Assembly (NCBI GenBank): GCA_965226645.1
Contig: CBDDDL010000004.1
Coordinates: 682,001-746,000 of the forward strand
From: Poriferisodalis sp965226645
Lineage (GTDB): Bacteria; Actinomycetota; Acidimicrobiia; Acidimicrobiales; Poriferisodalaceae
Length of the DNA: 64,000 bases
Direction of reading: 5' to 3'
Shown here piece after piece: positions 1 to 9,130 of this stretch (positions are counted from its first letter, which is position 1; the number at the start of each line of letters is the position of its first letter). The position numbers were made by a program, and so were the translations under genes. Below the pieces are notes generated by a model. That model saw only the letters and a list, made by a program, of their open reading frames with translations, made no database searches and was not told where the DNA came from.

Positions 1-713
1 TGTTCCGCCAAGAACGCGGCGAACTGTTCCATCGCCGCGGTACGCCCGGCACCCTCCATCCAGTCCTCGATGAGTGTCGAGTTCGGCGCTGCGTCGTGCA
101 CGATCCGCGACGAGGACTCCGGGTGATATAGATCGTTGCCCAGCAGCACCAGCAACGGTGTCTGCACGTTTGCGACGAAGTCTCGGTCAACGTTGAACAG
201 GAAATTGTCGCCGTCGTACATGTTCGAGCGGAACTGATCCCATGCCGCGTCATCGGCCTCGGGATGGCTGCTGCGGATCACGTTGGCCCAGTCGTCGAAC
301 ATGTCGTAGAACGCATGACGATTGTCGTCGAGGCCGATGGTCTGGAACAGTGTGGCGCTCGCGACACGTTCGGGCGCAGCCTCGATGAGACCCATGATGT
401 ACGGACCGCCGATGCACATGCCGGCAAGGTGAAACTGATCGCATCCCAAGTGATCCATGAGGGCGAGCTGGTCTGCGGTGTAGGTGTGCCAGTTGTCGTC
501 AGCGGAGATCGGCGCGTTTGAGCGACCCGCATTGCGCTGATCCATCGCGATGACCCGATACTTGTCCTGCATTTGGGTAATCGGGTTCCAAGGCGTCGAC
601 TCCCAGAACGACGCTGCCGAGCGCATGCCGCCCGGCGCGATCAGCAGCAACGGGAAGCCCGAGCCGTATTCGTCGTAGTGGATGTCGGTGGAGTCACGTG
701 TGAAATTCGCCAT
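1..713 (-). CDS. alpha/beta hydrolase with Cys nucleophile (3' truncated)
   Basis: The gene starts at ATG 713 and runs off the left edge; 237 codons are visible. The N-terminal half reads as an alpha/beta hydrolase: an oxyanion-type APGG at about residues 27-30, MDQRNAGRS at 57-65 and the nucleophile elbow GMCIGG at 98-103. The elbow residue is Cys100 rather than Ser, as in dienelactone-hydrolase-like members; substrate unknown. The catalytic His should lie beyond the window. CACAAT, a weak -10-like hexamer, ends 6 nt before the start, and there is no Shine-Dalgarno. It is divergent from the hydrolase at 795. Family call is firm, function is not. Confidence 0.8.
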   Translation of the reverse strand, partial: MANFTRDSTDIHYDEYGSGFPLLLIAPGGMRSAASFWESTPWNPITQMQDKYRVIAMDQRNAGRSNAPISADDNWHTYTADQLALMDHLGCDQFHLAGMCIGGPYIMGLIEAAPERVASATLFQTIGLDDNRHAFYDMFDDWANVIRSSHPEADDAAWDQFRSNMYDGDNFLFNVDRDFVANVQTPLLVLLGNDLYHPESSSRIVHDAAPNSTLIEDWMEGAGRTAAMEQFAAFLAE

Positions 714-779
714 GGCGTCATTGTGCCTGCTCGCGCTCAGGGGCACCCAGTTGGACCATTCCGCGCACGAACGCTGCGC

Positions 780-785
780 TAGCGT
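780..785 (+). promoter_or_regulatory. -10 hexamer TAGCGT, leaderless start
   Basis: TAGCGT lies 9 nt before ATG 795 with no purine-rich site between, so transcription probably begins at or next to the start codon. Confidence 0.5.
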
Positions 786-794
786 CCCGCTTCG

Positions 795-1646
795 ATGATT
801 CGCCTGACTGGGTCCGACGGTGAGCACGCGGTGCTGCACGACCTCGGTGGCAGCGGCCCGCCGCTGCTGCTGACGCACGGCAACGGCCTCAATGCCGGCA
901 TGTGGGCCACGGTGGTGCCGCACCTGGCCGACACCTTCCGCTGCTGGGGGCTCGACTTCCGGGGCCATGGCGCAGCACGGCCGCAACACGACGACATGTC
1001 CGTTGAGCGGCCCCGATTCGTCGAAGAAGTGCTCTCTGCGGTGAACGCCCTCGGCGGCGAGCCGTTGCTGGCGGTCGGGCACTCCCTCGGGGCCGCCAGC
1101 CTGCTGCTCGCCGAGCTCGCCCAGCCCGGCACCTACCGCGGTCTGTGGCTCTACGAGCCGGTGATCGTGCCGCCGGGCTTTCCCCGGCCCGACGGTGACC
1201 ACGCTCTGGTTCAGGCGTCGCGGCGACGGCGAATCCGCTTCGCAACCATTGACGAGGCATACGAGCGATTCGTGTCCAAATTGCCGTTCTCGGCGTGTGA
1301 GCCCGAGGCGGTGTGGGCCTACGTCAAGCTCGGCACGTATCCGTCAGGCGACGATGCCGTACGGCTGTCCTGTTCGGGCGATACCGAAGCGCGCATCTAC
1401 GAAGCGAGCGTGCCCGTCGAGTACACGGAATTCGGCCGAGTGACGTGTCCGGCGGTCGTTGCGCGCGGCGACTCCCCCGCCATGTGGAACGAGATCCCGC
1501 CTCAGGTCGCCGAACCCATCGCAGAGGCGCTCGGCAACGGCCGCCTTGAGGCATTCGCTGCGCTGAGCCACTTCGGTCCGATGGAAAACGGGGAAACGAT
1601 CGCGAGAGCCATCCGCGCCCACCTCGAACCGCTCATTGCCGCGTAG
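795..1646 (+). CDS. alpha/beta hydrolase
   Basis: A 283-residue alpha/beta hydrolase, probably cytoplasmic because no signal peptide is seen. HGNG (28-31) forms the oxyanion side, GHSLG (95-99, Ser97) is the nucleophile elbow, and Asp226 (ARGDS) and His259 (LSHFGP) complete a plausible triad. The DFRGHG motif at 54-59 is typical of the lipase/epoxide-hydrolase superfamily. Substrate cannot be assigned. The start is ATG 795, set by a TAGCGT hexamer 9 nt upstream. It converges with the amidohydrolase gene at 1693, the two being separated only by a duplicated hairpin. Confidence 0.85.
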   Translation: MIRLTGSDGEHAVLHDLGGSGPPLLLTHGNGLNAGMWATVVPHLADTFRCWGLDFRGHGAARPQHDDMSVERPRFVEEVLSAVNALGGEPLLAVGHSLGAASLLLAELAQPGTYRGLWLYEPVIVPPGFPRPDGDHALVQASRRRRIRFATIDEAYERFVSKLPFSACEPEAVWAYVKLGTYPSGDDAVRLSCSGDTEARIYEASVPVEYTEFGRVTCPAVVARGDSPAMWNEIPPQVAEPIAEALGNGRLEAFAALSHFGPMENGETIARAIRAHLEPLIAA

Positions 1647-1655
1647 GCCCAGATG

Positions 1656-1705
1656 GCGCAGCCCTCAGGCTGCTGTGTCCGATGCGCAGCCCTCAGGCTG
1701 CTGTG
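1656..1705. repeat. tandem 22-bp direct repeat, each copy a GC hairpin
   Basis: A 22-bp unit occurs at 1656-1677 and 1684-1705, identical in both. Each contains the perfect hairpin CAGCC-CTCA-GGCTG (1659-1672 and 1687-1700). The second copy contains the stop codon and last codons of the minus-strand amidohydrolase gene. Placed between convergent genes, it may work as a bidirectional terminator, although no T-tract follows. Confidence 0.6.
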
Positions 1706-2835
1706 GGCAGCTTGTCCGGGTCGAGGCCGTAGAGATCGATGACGTTGCCCCAGACCATCTGCTCCCGCTCGTCGTCGGGGACGCCCGACAAGATGTCGTC
1801 GAGGATCGGGCGCGAGTTGGGCCAGATGGAATCGTGGTGCGGGTAATCGTTGCCCCACACCAGGTTCGACACCCCGATGGAGTGCCGGGTTGCGATGCCC
1901 TCGACATCGTCCTCAAACGTCACCCAGAAGTTCCGGTCGAAGTACTCCGACGGCTTCATGGTGAGCTCGTCAGAAACCTCCCACGGTGTCCGATACGCAG
2001 CATGGTCAAGTCGCTGCTTGAAGTGTCCCACCCAGCCGGTCTCATACTCGGCGCAAACGAAGCGCAGGTTCGGGAAACGCTCGGTCACACCGCCGCAGAT
2101 GAGATCGATCATCGTGTTGGCGATGGTCGTGTGGGCCAGCGTGTAGCCCTTCAGGTGGCCGCCCGGGGTGCCCCAGTGCTCGGGCATCCCGCCCTCGAGG
2201 CTTGACCCGGTGAAGATGTGCATGGTGAGCGGCACACCGAATTCTTGGGCGCGGGCCCAGAACGGGTCGAAGTCAGGGTGGCAGTACGGCTTGGCAGGGT
2301 CGATGTGTGCGGGGATTGCGAATCCGCGGACGCCCAGTTGTGCCGAACGGTCGATTTCGGCAATGGCCCGCTCGACATCCGGCAGGGGCAGGCAGCCGAC
2401 GCCGATGAGACGGTTGCGGTCCACCGAGCAGTAGTTGAGCACCCAGTCATTGTGATTGCGGAATGCCGCATCGCGGACTTCATCGTCAGGAATGGCGAAG
2501 GTGAACATCGACAGGCTGGGGTACATGACCTCGCCCACGATCCCGTCCTGGGCCTGCTCGTCGAGTCGGGCGTTCGGATCCATCACACCCGGATTGAAGC
2601 CGTCGTAACCCTGTTCGATACGAGCATGAGTCGCCGGGTCTGACAGGCTGGCGCCAGCGATGCCCAGCCGGCCCACAGGCACCGGGCGGATTCCACCCGG
2701 CAGCACCAGCCACGTGCCCGGCTTGCCGCCGTAGTCCTTTTCGATGAATGGCGCCCGCTCGCCGAAACGGTCGGTCAGTCCCGCGTAGATTTCGGCTGCT
2801 TCGACCACGTGCGAGTCACATGAGTAGTACCGCAT
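1693..2835 (-). CDS. amidohydrolase family 2 (TIM-barrel metal hydrolase/decarboxylase)
   Basis: A 380-residue amidohydrolase-2 protein, the superfamily that holds ACMSD-type decarboxylases and related hydrolases. Visible metal-site candidates are the N-terminal CDSH (residues 6-9, a DxH-type motif), MHIF in mid-barrel and the late GNDYPHHDS, whose Asp is the usual catalytic acid. Reaction and substrate are not predictable. ATG 2835 is chosen because GGGGGAGAG stands just upstream and the conserved fold begins at once; an in-frame extension to 3039 would cross the start of the divergent gene. The last codons lie inside the tandem hairpin repeat. Confidence 0.85.
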   Translation of the reverse strand: MRYYSCDSHVVEAAEIYAGLTDRFGERAPFIEKDYGGKPGTWLVLPGGIRPVPVGRLGIAGASLSDPATHARIEQGYDGFNPGVMDPNARLDEQAQDGIVGEVMYPSLSMFTFAIPDDEVRDAAFRNHNDWVLNYCSVDRNRLIGVGCLPLPDVERAIAEIDRSAQLGVRGFAIPAHIDPAKPYCHPDFDPFWARAQEFGVPLTMHIFTGSSLEGGMPEHWGTPGGHLKGYTLAHTTIANTMIDLICGGVTERFPNLRFVCAEYETGWVGHFKQRLDHAAYRTPWEVSDELTMKPSEYFDRNFWVTFEDDVEGIATRHSIGVSNLVWGNDYPHHDSIWPNSRPILDDILSGVPDDEREQMVWGNVIDLYGLDPDKLPTAA

Positions 2836-2995
2836 CGCTCTCCCCCGTCTGCGCTTGAGCGCCCTGTCGCCGTCTCGGCGCCAACAGTACCAGCGGCCAT
2901 CGGTTCGCTCCCGAGAGCGAACCCCGCGCTGCGCGGTCGGGGCGCAGTACACGGCGGCGCCGCGCCAAGGCTGGCATCTGTGCCATCTTGTCGCC
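2836..2995. promoter_or_regulatory. divergent intergenic region
   Basis: These 160 bp separate the amidohydrolase and the quinone oxidoreductase genes. A minus-strand TACTGT at 2884-2889 is a possible -10 for the amidohydrolase, leaving a leader of about 40 nt with a strong GGGGGAG ribosome site. On the plus strand only a weak CATCTT ends 7 nt before ATG 2996. No operator palindrome was seen. Confidence 0.35.
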
Positions 2996-3985
2996 ATGCG
3001 TGCATTAGAAGTGCAGTCCCTGACCGGTCCAGCGGGCATCGCCGTCGTCGACGCGCCCGAGCCCGAAGCAGACCCCGCCGGGGCTTCGGTGATTGTCGAC
3101 GTGGTGTGCGGCGGAGTGTCGTTCCCCGACCTGCTGCAAAGCCAGGGTCTGTACCAGTACCGGCCGGACCCACCGTTCCGTCCCGGTATCGAAGCCGCCG
3201 GTGTCGTGCGTTCGGCTCCGGCGGACTCGGGCTACACGGCTGGCGACCGAGTCTGCGTGTGGACCAATGGGTGTCTGGCCGAGACCGTCGCCGTGCGCCC
3301 TCGTGACCTGTTCGTACTGCCGAGCCAGCTCAGCTTCGAGGAGGGCGCAGCGCTGGTGATGAACTACCAGACGGCCGTGTTTTGCATGATCGATCGGGCG
3401 GGCCTGCGCGAAGGCGAGTCCGTGCTGGTGCTGGGCGCCTCAGGCGGTGTCGGAACATCGGGCATCCAGGTGGCCAAGGGAGTCGGCGCTGGACCGGTCA
3501 TCGGCCTCGTATCGACACCCGCAAAGGGCGAGATCGCCGCTGCAGCCGGCGCAGACCACATCGTGCTCATCAGCGACACCTGGAAGGACGAAGTGCGCGA
3601 GCTCACCGGCGGACGTGGGGTTGACATGACCTACGACCCCGTGGGCGGCGACCGTTTCCTGGATGGAATCCGCGCCTTGGCGCGCTTCGGCCGACTCGTG
3701 GTCGTGGGATTCGCTGCCGGCGAGATCCCGACCGTCAAGGTGAACCGGCTGCTGTTGCGCAACGTGAGCTTGGTCGGCGCCGCCTGGGGCGAAGCCGTGG
3801 CCGCTGACCCGACGATCCCGGCCCGTATTCATGAACGGCTGCTCGACATGATCGCCACGGGCGCCGTGCGGCCGCCGGTCGGGCAGGTGCTGCCCTTTGC
3901 CGAGGCGGCCGAGGCCTACCGGCTGCTGGATGAACGCGAAGCCGTCGGCAAAGTGCTCGTGCGCATGCGCCCCGACCCTGCCTAG
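2996..3985 (+). CDS. NADPH:quinone oxidoreductase-like MDR dehydrogenase
   Basis: A 329-residue medium-chain dehydrogenase/reductase of the zinc-independent quinone oxidoreductase branch. The N-terminal GroES-like domain includes the PFRPGIEAAGVV segment. The Rossmann nucleotide motif VLGASGGVGTSG lies in mid-protein and is followed by the Tyr/Asp-rich catalytic half. The Cys/His zinc ligands of alcohol dehydrogenases are absent, as expected for this subgroup. It likely reduces quinones or enones with NADPH in the cytoplasm. ATG 2996 is preferred over upstream in-frame starts because homologous sequence begins there. It ends 12 nt before the convergent ribH. Confidence 0.85.
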   Translation: MRALEVQSLTGPAGIAVVDAPEPEADPAGASVIVDVVCGGVSFPDLLQSQGLYQYRPDPPFRPGIEAAGVVRSAPADSGYTAGDRVCVWTNGCLAETVAVRPRDLFVLPSQLSFEEGAALVMNYQTAVFCMIDRAGLREGESVLVLGASGGVGTSGIQVAKGVGAGPVIGLVSTPAKGEIAAAAGADHIVLISDTWKDEVRELTGGRGVDMTYDPVGGDRFLDGIRALARFGRLVVVGFAAGEIPTVKVNRLLLRNVSLVGAAWGEAVAADPTIPARIHERLLDMIATGAVRPPVGQVLPFAEAAEAYRLLDEREAVGKVLVRMRPDPA

Positions 3986-3997
3986 CTCAGCCGCCAA

Positions 3998-4489
3998 TCA
4001 GCCTGCGTCGTCGGTGAGAGTGCGGGCGAGCAAGGCCATCGTGACAGCGACGTAGACCGCGTCCTCGCCCACGTTGTGCCCTCCGGGTCCTTCGCTGCGC
4101 GCGTGTGCCTGTTCTTCGCTCTCGACACTCACGAGGCCGAATCCGATCGGGACGCCTGTTTCGAGCTGAACAGCCATCACTCCCTGCGCTGCACCTTCGC
4201 TGACCAGCTCGTAGTGAGTGGTCTCGCCGCGGATGACCGCTCCGATGGCGACGATCGCGTCAATTCGACCAGTGTTGGCCAGCATCTTTGCCGCCAGCGG
4301 GATTTCGAAACACCCAGGCACGGTCACTGCGGTTGCCTCGGTGACCCCCAGTTCATCGAGGCCCCGCCGGATGCCGTCCGACAGCCGATCGACGATGTCG
4401 GAATTCCAAGTTGCTCGCACTATGCCGACACGGAGTCCGGCACCAGCTCCTGGGGGCGGCCTGCCGGCCCGCTGGTCGCCACTTGCCAC
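3998..4489 (-). CDS. ribH: 6,7-dimethyl-8-ribityllumazine synthase
   Basis: Lumazine synthase, the penultimate step of riboflavin synthesis, condensing 5-amino-6-ribitylaminouracil with 3,4-dihydroxy-2-butanone 4-phosphate. Diagnostic segments are GIVRATWNSDIVDRL, CFEIPLAAKML, GAVIRGETTHYELV with the catalytic His, and the ESEEQAHARS region. GTG 4489 gives 163 residues, normal for RibH, and is preceded 6 nt upstream by TACCGT. A longer frame to 4591 would overlap the divergent hydantoinase gene. No other rib genes are in the window. FO synthase, encoded at 34202, uses a riboflavin-pathway intermediate, so the two pathways share a precursor. Confidence 0.92.
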   Translation of the reverse strand: MASGDQRAGRPPPGAGAGLRVGIVRATWNSDIVDRLSDGIRRGLDELGVTEATAVTVPGCFEIPLAAKMLANTGRIDAIVAIGAVIRGETTHYELVSEGAAQGVMAVQLETGVPIGFGLVSVESEEQAHARSEGPGGHNVGEDAVYVAVTMALLARTLTDDAG

Positions 4490-4495
4490 GCCTGC

Positions 4496-4501
4496 ACGGT
4501 A
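4496..4501 (-). promoter_or_regulatory. -10 hexamer TACCGT for ribH
   Basis: TACCGT on the minus strand is separated from GTG 4489 by 6 nt. This spacing supports a leaderless ribH mRNA and decides the start codon. Confidence 0.55.
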
Positions 4502-4566
4502 CCCCGCAGCTACTAGTGGCGACATCTGGGCCGAGAGCGCAAAGGCTGACCATTCGGCTGCTCGCC

Positions 4567-4572
4567 TACGCT
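4567..4572 (+). promoter_or_regulatory. -10 hexamer TACGCT for the hydantoinase gene
   Basis: TACGCT, then GGGTAG, then ATG 4579. The 6-nt gap fits initiation on the A of the start codon. It is divergent from the ribH hexamer about 70 bp away. Confidence 0.55.
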
Positions 4573-4578
4573 GGGTAG

Positions 4579-7500
4579 ATGGCAGGCGCACGTGCGCGAC
4601 TCGCAGCCGACATCGGCGGAACCTTCACTGACATCGCGCTGGAGGTCGACAGCGGCCGAGGCGCGCATCGGGCGCTGCACACGGCGAAGGTGTTGACCAC
4701 GCAGGAGTCGCCCGCCGATGCCGTGCTCACCGGTGTCGAGGCCGTCCTGGGCGAGGCGGGGGTAGCACCGGCCGAGGTGGGCGTGCTCATCCACGGCACC
4801 ACACTCGCCACCAATGCACTCATCGAGCGCCGCGGCGCATGCACGGCGCTGCTGACGACCCAAGGCATTCGCGACTCGGTTGAGATGGCGCACGAGAACC
4901 GGTTTGAGCAGTACGACCTGTACATGCGCCGGCCCGAACCGCTCGTGCCGCGGCACCGGCGAATCGGCATCCCCGAACGGCTGGCTGCCGACGGGAGCGT
5001 GCTGTTGCCGCTGGACACCGATGCTGTTCGGGCCGCTGCCGAATCACTGGCAGCCGATGGCGTCACCAGCGTGGCGGTCGGCTACCTGCATTCGTATCTC
5101 GACTCGAGCCACGAGGAACGCACTGCGGAGATCTTGGCCCAGTGCTGGCCCGAGGCGAGCGTCACCCTGTCCAGCGAGGTCTGCCCGGAGATCCGCGAGT
5201 ACGAGCGCTTTTCCACCGCGTGCGCCAACGCGTACATCGCACCGCTCATGCGGAGTTACCTGACCGACCTGGATGAGCGGCTGGCAGCGCTGGGACTGGG
5301 CGGCGAACTCTTCCTGATGACCTCTGGCGGCGGGCTGGGAACGCTCGCCGAGGCGTTGCGCTTCCCCGTCCGGCTCATCGAGAGCGGACCGGCAGGCGGT
5401 GCCATCCTCGCTTCGGAGATAGCCCGGGGCCTCGACTGCGAGCGGGCGCTCAGCTTCGACATGGGCGGCACGACGGCAAAGCTGTGCATTGTCGAGTCCG
5501 GCCATCCCCGCACGAACCGCGAATTCGAGGTCGGCCGTGAGTACCGGTTCCTTGCAGGCAGCGGGTTGCCGCTGCGCCTGCCGGTGATCGAGATGGTGGA
5601 GATCGGCGCCGGGGGCGGCTCGATCGCAAGCCTGGACGCACTCGGCCGGATCGCCGTCGGACCGGCCAGCGCCGGATCAGAACCGGGGCCCGCGGCCTAC
5701 GGACGCGGCGGCACCGATCCCACCGTGACCGACGCGGACGCCGTGCTGGGCAGGCTGCTGGGCGACCGTTTCGCTGGTGGCACGCTGAGGTTCGACGCCG
5801 ACGCTTCTGCCAAGGTGATCACCGCCGCAATGGCGGAACCGTCAGGGCTGCAGACGACGGTCGCTGCGATCGGCATCTGCGAGGTTGTCGACGAGAACAT
5901 GTCGAATGCCGGCCGCGTCCACGCAGCCGATCAGGGTTGTGACATCAGCAGCGGCACTCTGATCGCATTCGGCGGTGCCGCCCCGCTGCACGCTGCCCGG
6001 GTGGCCGCCAAGCTCGGCATCGACGACATCGTGGTGCCGGCCGGGGCGGGCGTGGGCTCAGCCATCGGCTTCCTGCGGGCACCGGTGGCCCACGAATCAG
6101 TTCGCACACGCCATGCCCGCGTCAGCGAGCTGACTGCGACGAGCCTGGCAGAGCTGCTGAGCGACATGGCCGACGAAGCCAACGCGATCGTGCGGGCGGC
6201 TGCGCCTGACGCCGAGTCCACCACTCACGTGCGCGCCCTCATGCGCTACCGGGGCCAGGGCCACGAGATCACCGTCGAAGTCGATGCCGCCTCGCTGCTG
6301 TTGGACGACGTGGCCAACCCTAGTGACGCCGAAGTGCGCGCTCAGTTGCGGACGGCGTTCACCAAGGCCTACCAGCAGCTGTACACCCGCCACATCGGCA
6401 ACCTCGAAATCGAGGTGCTCAGCTGGCTGCTAGAGGTTCGCACGCCCCAAACCGAGGCCATGTCGCTGCACCCCGAAATCGCTGCCGAACCGGTCGCTTC
6501 GCCAACGTTCACGCTCGTCACCGACACCGCCACCGGCCGAGCCGTCGCGCATGGCGTCTACGAGCGGGATGCGCTGCGAGAAGGCGACTGGCTGGTCGGC
6601 CCTGCACTGATCACCGAGGATCAGACCACCACAGTGGTACCGGATGGATTCGTGTCGACGGTCACTGCAGGTGGGCATCTGCGTATCACCATCGGTTCGG
6701 CATCGAATGGCGCTCGCCGACTCGGCGGAACCGCGACGGTTGCTGAGGCCACGAGCCGAACCGCCGAAGCGGCCGCTCTCGACGCCGTACGACTCGCTGT
6801 CCAGTGGAACCGCCTCATCTCTGTCACCGAGGAACAGGCACGAGCGCTGGTCCGTGCCGCCTTCAGCACCTCTACCCGCGAAGCAGGCGACCTGTCTGCT
6901 GGGATCTTCGACCCGCAGGGCCGGATGCTCGCCCAATCGGTCACCGGCACGCCAGGCCACGTCAACTCCATGGCGTATTCGGTGCTGCACTTCTTGGATC
7001 GCTTTCCCGCTTCGGAGATGCGACCCGGCGACATCTTCCTTACGAACGATCCCTGGAAGGGAACCGGTCACCTCTTCGACATCGTGGTGGTCACGCCGGC
7101 GTTCCGCCAAGGCGAGCTGGTGGCGCTGTTCGCCTGCACCAGCCACGTCGTGGACATCGGCGGGGCCGGCTTCACCACCGACTCGAAAGAGGTGTACCAC
7201 GAGGGCCTGTTCCTGCCGATCCTGAAATTCGCCACCGACGGCGTGTTCGATCCCACCGTGGTGGCAATCATCGAGGCCAATGTGCGAGACCCGATCCAGG
7301 TCATCGGCGACATCCACTCGCTGGCCGCCTGCAACGAGACCGGTGCGGCCCGTCTTATCTCGATGATGGACGAGTACGGCATGGCCGACCTCGACGAACT
7401 TGGCGAGCACATCATCTCTTCGTCACACCGGGCGATGCTCAACGCCATCGCCGAGCTGCCCGCAGGAACCTGGAACTCGACCATGCGGGTCGACGGCATG

Positions 7501-8451
7501 GAGGAGCACATTGACATCGTGTGCTCGGTGACAACTGCGGGCGACGGCATCGAGGTGGACTTCGCCGGCACAGGACCCCAATCCAGCTGGGGCATCAACG
7601 TGCCGATGGCCTACACCGACGCCTACACGTCGTTCGGCGTGCGCTGCATCATCGGCCCCGACATTCCGAACAACACAGGGTCACTGGATGCGGTTCGGGT
7701 CCGAGCGCCAGAGGGCTGCATTCTCAATGCACCCCATCCGGCGGCAGTGAACGTGCGCCACGTGATGGGCCAACTTCTCCCCGACGCCGTGTTCGGCTGC
7801 CTGAGCCAGGTTGTGCCTGAACGGGTGCCCGCCGAGGGCACGTCATCGCTGTGGAACCTGCTCGGCACCGGCATGTGGCAGCCCGACACCGGAGTCGGAG
7901 CAACGAATCGCTCCGAGACGGCGGTGGGACGCTCCGGCGATGACTCCAACCGGCACAAGCTCGAGCGTTACATCCTCATGAGCTTCCATTCCGGTGGGGC
8001 AGGCGCCCGCCCGAGAGCCGATGGGCTGTCGGCCACAGCGTTCCCCAGCGGAGTGCGCAACATGCCCATCGAGGTGAACGAAATCGGCTCACCGCTGGTG
8101 TTCTGGCGCAAGGAGTTCCGCACCGATTCCGGCGGGTCGGGCAAGTACCGCGGCGGGCTGGGCCAGGTGATCGAGCTCGAGAACCGCCAAGGGCGGGACT
8201 TCGCGATCAGCGCCACGTACGAGCGGACGGTGTATCCAGCCCGTGGCCGCCATGGCGGCGGACCAGGCGCGCTGGGCCGCCTGTCGCTCGACGACGGCAC
8301 TGAGGTGCGGGCCAAGGGCCGTTCGGTGATCCCCGGTGACCGCCGCCTGTTCGTGGAGTTTCCCGGCGGCGGCGGGTTCGGTGATCCCGCGGATCGCAGC
8401 CCGGATGCGGTCGCACGCGACCTGCAGTTGGAATTCATTTCCCCCAAGTAG
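4579..8451 (+). CDS. fused hydantoinase/5-oxoprolinase (HyuA-HyuB)
   Basis: A 1290-residue fusion matching the size and order of 5-oxoprolinase (OPLAH-type). Residues 1 to about 690 are the ATP-dependent HyuA half: ADIGGTFTDIAL near the N terminus, IHGTTLATNALIERRGA, and SFDMGGTTAKLCIV for phosphate binding. After a short linker the HyuB half begins near residue 735 with LAVQWNRLISVTEEQARAL, followed by DPQGRMLAQS and FLTNDPWKGTGHL. The family opens cyclic amides (5-oxoproline, hydantoins) at the cost of ATP; the exact substrate is unknown. Many bacteria encode the halves separately. It has its own leaderless-type promoter and a MOSC gene follows. Confidence 0.9.
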   Translation: MAGARARLAADIGGTFTDIALEVDSGRGAHRALHTAKVLTTQESPADAVLTGVEAVLGEAGVAPAEVGVLIHGTTLATNALIERRGACTALLTTQGIRDSVEMAHENRFEQYDLYMRRPEPLVPRHRRIGIPERLAADGSVLLPLDTDAVRAAAESLAADGVTSVAVGYLHSYLDSSHEERTAEILAQCWPEASVTLSSEVCPEIREYERFSTACANAYIAPLMRSYLTDLDERLAALGLGGELFLMTSGGGLGTLAEALRFPVRLIESGPAGGAILASEIARGLDCERALSFDMGGTTAKLCIVESGHPRTNREFEVGREYRFLAGSGLPLRLPVIEMVEIGAGGGSIASLDALGRIAVGPASAGSEPGPAAYGRGGTDPTVTDADAVLGRLLGDRFAGGTLRFDADASAKVITAAMAEPSGLQTTVAAIGICEVVDENMSNAGRVHAADQGCDISSGTLIAFGGAAPLHAARVAAKLGIDDIVVPAGAGVGSAIGFLRAPVAHESVRTRHARVSELTATSLAELLSDMADEANAIVRAAAPDAESTTHVRALMRYRGQGHEITVEVDAASLLLDDVANPSDAEVRAQLRTAFTKAYQQLYTRHIGNLEIEVLSWLLEVRTPQTEAMSLHPEIAAEPVASPTFTLVTDTATGRAVAHGVYERDALREGDWLVGPALITEDQTTTVVPDGFVSTVTAGGHLRITIGSASNGARRLGGTATVAEATSRTAEAAALDAVRLAVQWNRLISVTEEQARALVRAAFSTSTREAGDLSAGIFDPQGRMLAQSVTGTPGHVNSMAYSVLHFLDRFPASEMRPGDIFLTNDPWKGTGHLFDIVVVTPAFRQGELVALFACTSHVVDIGGAGFTTDSKEVYHEGLFLPILKFATDGVFDPTVVAIIEANVRDPIQVIGDIHSLAACNETGAARLISMMDEYGMADLDELGEHIISSSHRAMLNAIAELPAGTWNSTMRVDGMEEHIDIVCSVTTAGDGIEVDFAGTGPQSSWGINVPMAYTDAYTSFGVRCIIGPDIPNNTGSLDAVRVRAPEGCILNAPHPAAVNVRHVMGQLLPDAVFGCLSQVVPERVPAEGTSSLWNLLGTGMWQPDTGVGATNRSETAVGRSGDDSNRHKLERYILMSFHSGGAGARPRADGLSATAFPSGVRNMPIEVNEIGSPLVFWRKEFRTDSGGSGKYRGGLGQVIELENRQGRDFAISATYERTVYPARGRHGGGPGALGRLSLDDGTEVRAKGRSVIPGDRRLFVEFPGGGGFGDPADRSPDAVARDLQLEFISPK

Positions 8452-8527
8452 GTTGCACGGCGACAATTCCCGCAGGTGGCGGCATGACACGCCCGAAGCC
8501 GACGATCACGGTGTGAGGCAACCCTTC

Positions 8528-9130
8528 ATGAACCCATCAACGGAAACCGCAGCGGTCGACCCCGATGCCCGTAACGACGAGGCTCGCCATCGCAGCACGG
8601 AGGAATTGGAGGCTGCGCTTCGGAACATTCGCGAGGCACCTGCAACTTCCGGCACGATCCAGCTCATCGTCCGCCGTCCCGCTGAAGATGCCCGCGAGAT
8701 ACTGAGCGCGGCGCGCATCAATGCTGACGAGGGCATCGAGGGTGACACCTGGAACCAGCGCGGGACTTCGCTCTCGGCCGACGGGGGTCCGCACCCCAGC
8801 AAGCAGATCACGATCATGAATTCCCGCGCCGCGGCAGCGATCATCGGTCCGCTCGAGCGTTGGCCGCTGGCAGGCGACCAGATCTACGCCGACCTCGACA
8901 TCGGCCACGAAACGCTGCCAGCAGGCACCCAGCTCGCTGTAGGCGATGCGGTGCTGGAGGTTGCGGTTGAGCCCCACACCGGCTGCGCAAAGTACGCAGC
9001 ACGCTTCGGTAGCGAGGCGCTGAGGTTTGTGAACACCGGCGAGGGACGTGAACTGCGCCTGCGCGGCGTCAACTGCCGCGTCATCCAACCCGGCACCGTC
9101 CGGGTGGGCGACTCTGTCAGCCACGTCTGA
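8528..9130 (+). CDS. MOSC-domain protein
   Basis: A 200-residue protein whose body matches the MOSC beta-barrel: GIEGDTWNQRG, the KQITIMNSR segment, PLAGDQIYADLDI, then VAVEPHTGCAKYAARFG with the cysteine that receives or carries sulfur in MOSC proteins, and a final INCR-like GVNCRVIQPG. MOSC proteins of this stand-alone type are thought to act in sulfur or molybdenum-cofactor-linked chemistry; the partner is unknown. Start is ATG 8528 or GTG 8513 in the same frame; neither has a clear ribosome site. It follows the hydantoinase gene by 76 nt and may share its transcript. Confidence 0.8.
   Translation: MNPSTETAAVDPDARNDEARHRSTEELEAALRNIREAPATSGTIQLIVRRPAEDAREILSAARINADEGIEGDTWNQRGTSLSADGGPHPSKQITIMNSRAAAAIIGPLERWPLAGDQIYADLDIGHETLPAGTQLAVGDAVLEVAVEPHTGCAKYAARFGSEALRFVNTGEGRELRLRGVNCRVIQPGTVRVGDSVSHV

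Noticed and set aside
1671..1681. TGCTGTGTCCG shared with the inverted-repeat element at 26535
   Set aside because: Only 11 bases match; it lacks the rest of the terminal repeat and is explained by the local hairpin duplication.
6430..7410. A 326-codon minus-strand frame within the hydantoinase gene
   Set aside because: It lies fully antisense in a gene with strong family motifs and its translation shows no domain.
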